Origin: Cytophagales bacterium
GTDB lineage: Bacteria; Bacteroidota; Bacteroidia; Cytophagales; Cyclobacteriaceae
Direction: 5' to 3'
DNA: 17,870 nt
Assembly: GCA_029262955.1 (NCBI GenBank)
Contig: JAJCYL010000019.1
Span: forward strand, 1-17,870
The translations under genes were made by a program, and so were the position numbers. Within the stretch, counting starts at the first letter, position 1. Each line of letters starts with the position of its first letter. Shown here one piece after another: positions 16,826 to 17,870 of this stretch. The notes beneath the pieces were generated by a model. The model did not search any database and was not told the origin of the DNA. It saw only the letters and a program-made list of their open reading frames with translations.

Positions 16826-17870
16826 ATGAGCGACACACTACGCATTTCTTTTGAAGACAAGTATGGTTTACAGCCAGACCTTATTGTATCGTCACCAGGT
16901 AGAATTAACCTGATCGGTGATCACACTGACTATAATGACGGTTTGGTGCTTCCTGCTGCTATTGACAAGCATCTTGAACTGGCATTTTTAAGAAATGACA
17001 GCGAGATCGTTAACGTTGAATCCAGGGACTTTGATCAATCGTTTAGTTGTAAACACAACATTGAAGTAGTGGAGCATGATGGATGGAGTAGCTATTTGGA
17101 ATCTGTCTTGGTGATATTAGGAAAACATGGACATCAAATTGGAGGTTGCGATATTGTTTTTGGGGGTAATATTCCCGCTGGAGCTGGATTAAGTTCGTCT
17201 GCAGCATTGAATTGTGGATTGATTTTTGGTATAGGGAAATTATTCGGATTAGAGTTGTCTGATCTGGATGTGATCACAATGGCCCAGGAGGCCGAGCACC
17301 TTATTGGCTTGAAATGCGGAATCATGGATCAATTCGCTGTCCTGCATGGCAAGGAGAACTGTTTCATTGAATTGGATTGTCGTGATTTATCCTTTAAATT
17401 ATACTCCTCAGATTTTGCAGAACATTCAATCGTTCTATTGGATACGAGGGTGAAACACAAACTTACAGAATCAGCATATAATAGGAGAAGGCAAGAGTGC
17501 GAGGAAGTCTTAACGGCTATCAAATCCTTCGATAATACCGTTACTTCAGTAAGAGATATACAGGAATGTCATCTTGACAAGGCCATTGATAAGGTAGATC
17601 CGATGTCTTTGAGAAGAGTACGGTATGTTTTGAATGAGAATCAAAGGGTAACTGAAGCTGGAAAGGCGCTCCTTGAGAAAAATTATAATAGGTTGGGTGA
17701 ATTGCTGTTCGAATCTCACAAAGGGCTCAGTGAAGAGTATGAAGTCAGTTGTACTGAGTCTGACTTTTTGGTTGCCCTTGCGATGGAAAATGCTCATGTT
17801 ATCGGAGCACGGCAGATGGGAGGAGGATTTGGTGGTTGTATCATTACAATTATTAAAAAAGGATTCGAGG
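16826..17870 (+). CDS. galK: Galactokinase, 3' end outside the window
   Basis: GHMP-family kinase that phosphorylates galactose at C1 with ATP, the first committed Leloir step, in the cytoplasm. The ATG lies 3 bp after the symporter stop. The frame is open to the last base (348 codons seen; the family is about 380-390, so about 35 residues are missing). The galactokinase signature is present as SPGRINLIGDHTDYNDG (residues 23-39, catalytic-site Arg26), the ATP-binding glycine-rich motif as PAGAGLSSSAALN, and the catalytic Asp as D168 in GIMDQF. The C-terminal motif MGGGFGGC is also seen. Asp32 replaces the Glu found in most galactokinases (GEHTDY), a residue known to contact the sugar. As the last visible gene of the operon it points strongly to galactose release by the locus. 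Confidence 0.95.
   Translation, partial: MSDTLRISFEDKYGLQPDLIVSSPGRINLIGDHTDYNDGLVLPAAIDKHLELAFLRNDSEIVNVESRDFDQSFSCKHNIEVVEHDGWSSYLESVLVILGKHGHQIGGCDIVFGGNIPAGAGLSSSAALNCGLIFGIGKLFGLELSDLDVITMAQEAEHLIGLKCGIMDQFAVLHGKENCFIELDCRDLSFKLYSSDFAEHSIVLLDTRVKHKLTESAYNRRRQECEEVLTAIKSFDNTVTSVRDIQECHLDKAIDKVDPMSLRRVRYVLNENQRVTEAGKALLEKNYNRLGELLFESHKGLSEEYEVSCTESDFLVALAMENAHVIGARQMGGGFGGCIITIIKKGFE

Noticed and set aside
1..17870. tRNA, rRNA, CRISPR, insertion-sequence or phage features
   Set aside because: Coding sequence fills nearly the whole window, and I saw no cloverleaf, regularly spaced repeats, transposase or inverted terminal repeats.

Overview
The window looks like a carbohydrate-utilisation locus from a Bacteroidota bacterium, most likely a free-living, possibly marine, Cytophagales- or Flavobacteriia-like organism. 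The reasons are a SusD/RagB lipoprotein, very large FG-GAP/VCBS-repeat lipoproteins with ASPIC/UnbV domains, five lipobox signal peptides, AT-leaning coding DNA without clear Shine-Dalgarno sites, and tight head-to-tail gene packing. All nine genes are on the + strand. I cannot name the species.

Layout: a complete susD-like gene (12-1568) is followed by a strong rho-independent terminator (about 1636-1672). After a 177-bp gap comes a compact run of eight genes with gaps or overlaps of -11 to +35 bp. This is probably one operon: two tandem paralogous giant lipoproteins, each with two seven-bladed propellers (1746-5240 and 5243-8749); a vanadium-haloperoxidase-like PAP2 lipoprotein (8746-10062); an exported GH36-type alpha-galactosidase-like enzyme (10064-11902); a lipoprotein sulfatase with a Cys-type formylglycine site (about 11931-13421); a second GH36-type enzyme without a signal peptide (13457-15247); an SGLT-type sodium/sugar symporter (15251-16822); and galactokinase, cut by the window end (16826-17870+).

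Working model (inference): the locus handles a sulfated alpha-galactoside or galactan fragment. SusD, with a SusC expected just upstream, captures the glycan. The sulfatase and the exported alpha-galactosidase act outside the cytoplasm. The symporter imports galactose or a small galactoside. The cytoplasmic GH36 paralogue finishes imported alpha-galactosides, and galactokinase feeds galactose into the Leloir pathway. The two propeller proteins and the haloperoxidase-like protein have no obvious place in this pathway and are the least understood part.

The most striking sequence-level signal is a 228-bp block that is about 96% identical at DNA level between the two propeller genes (4145-4372 and 7633-7860). 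Identity falls abruptly to about 70-74% on both sides, which suggests recent gene conversion between the tandem paralogues.
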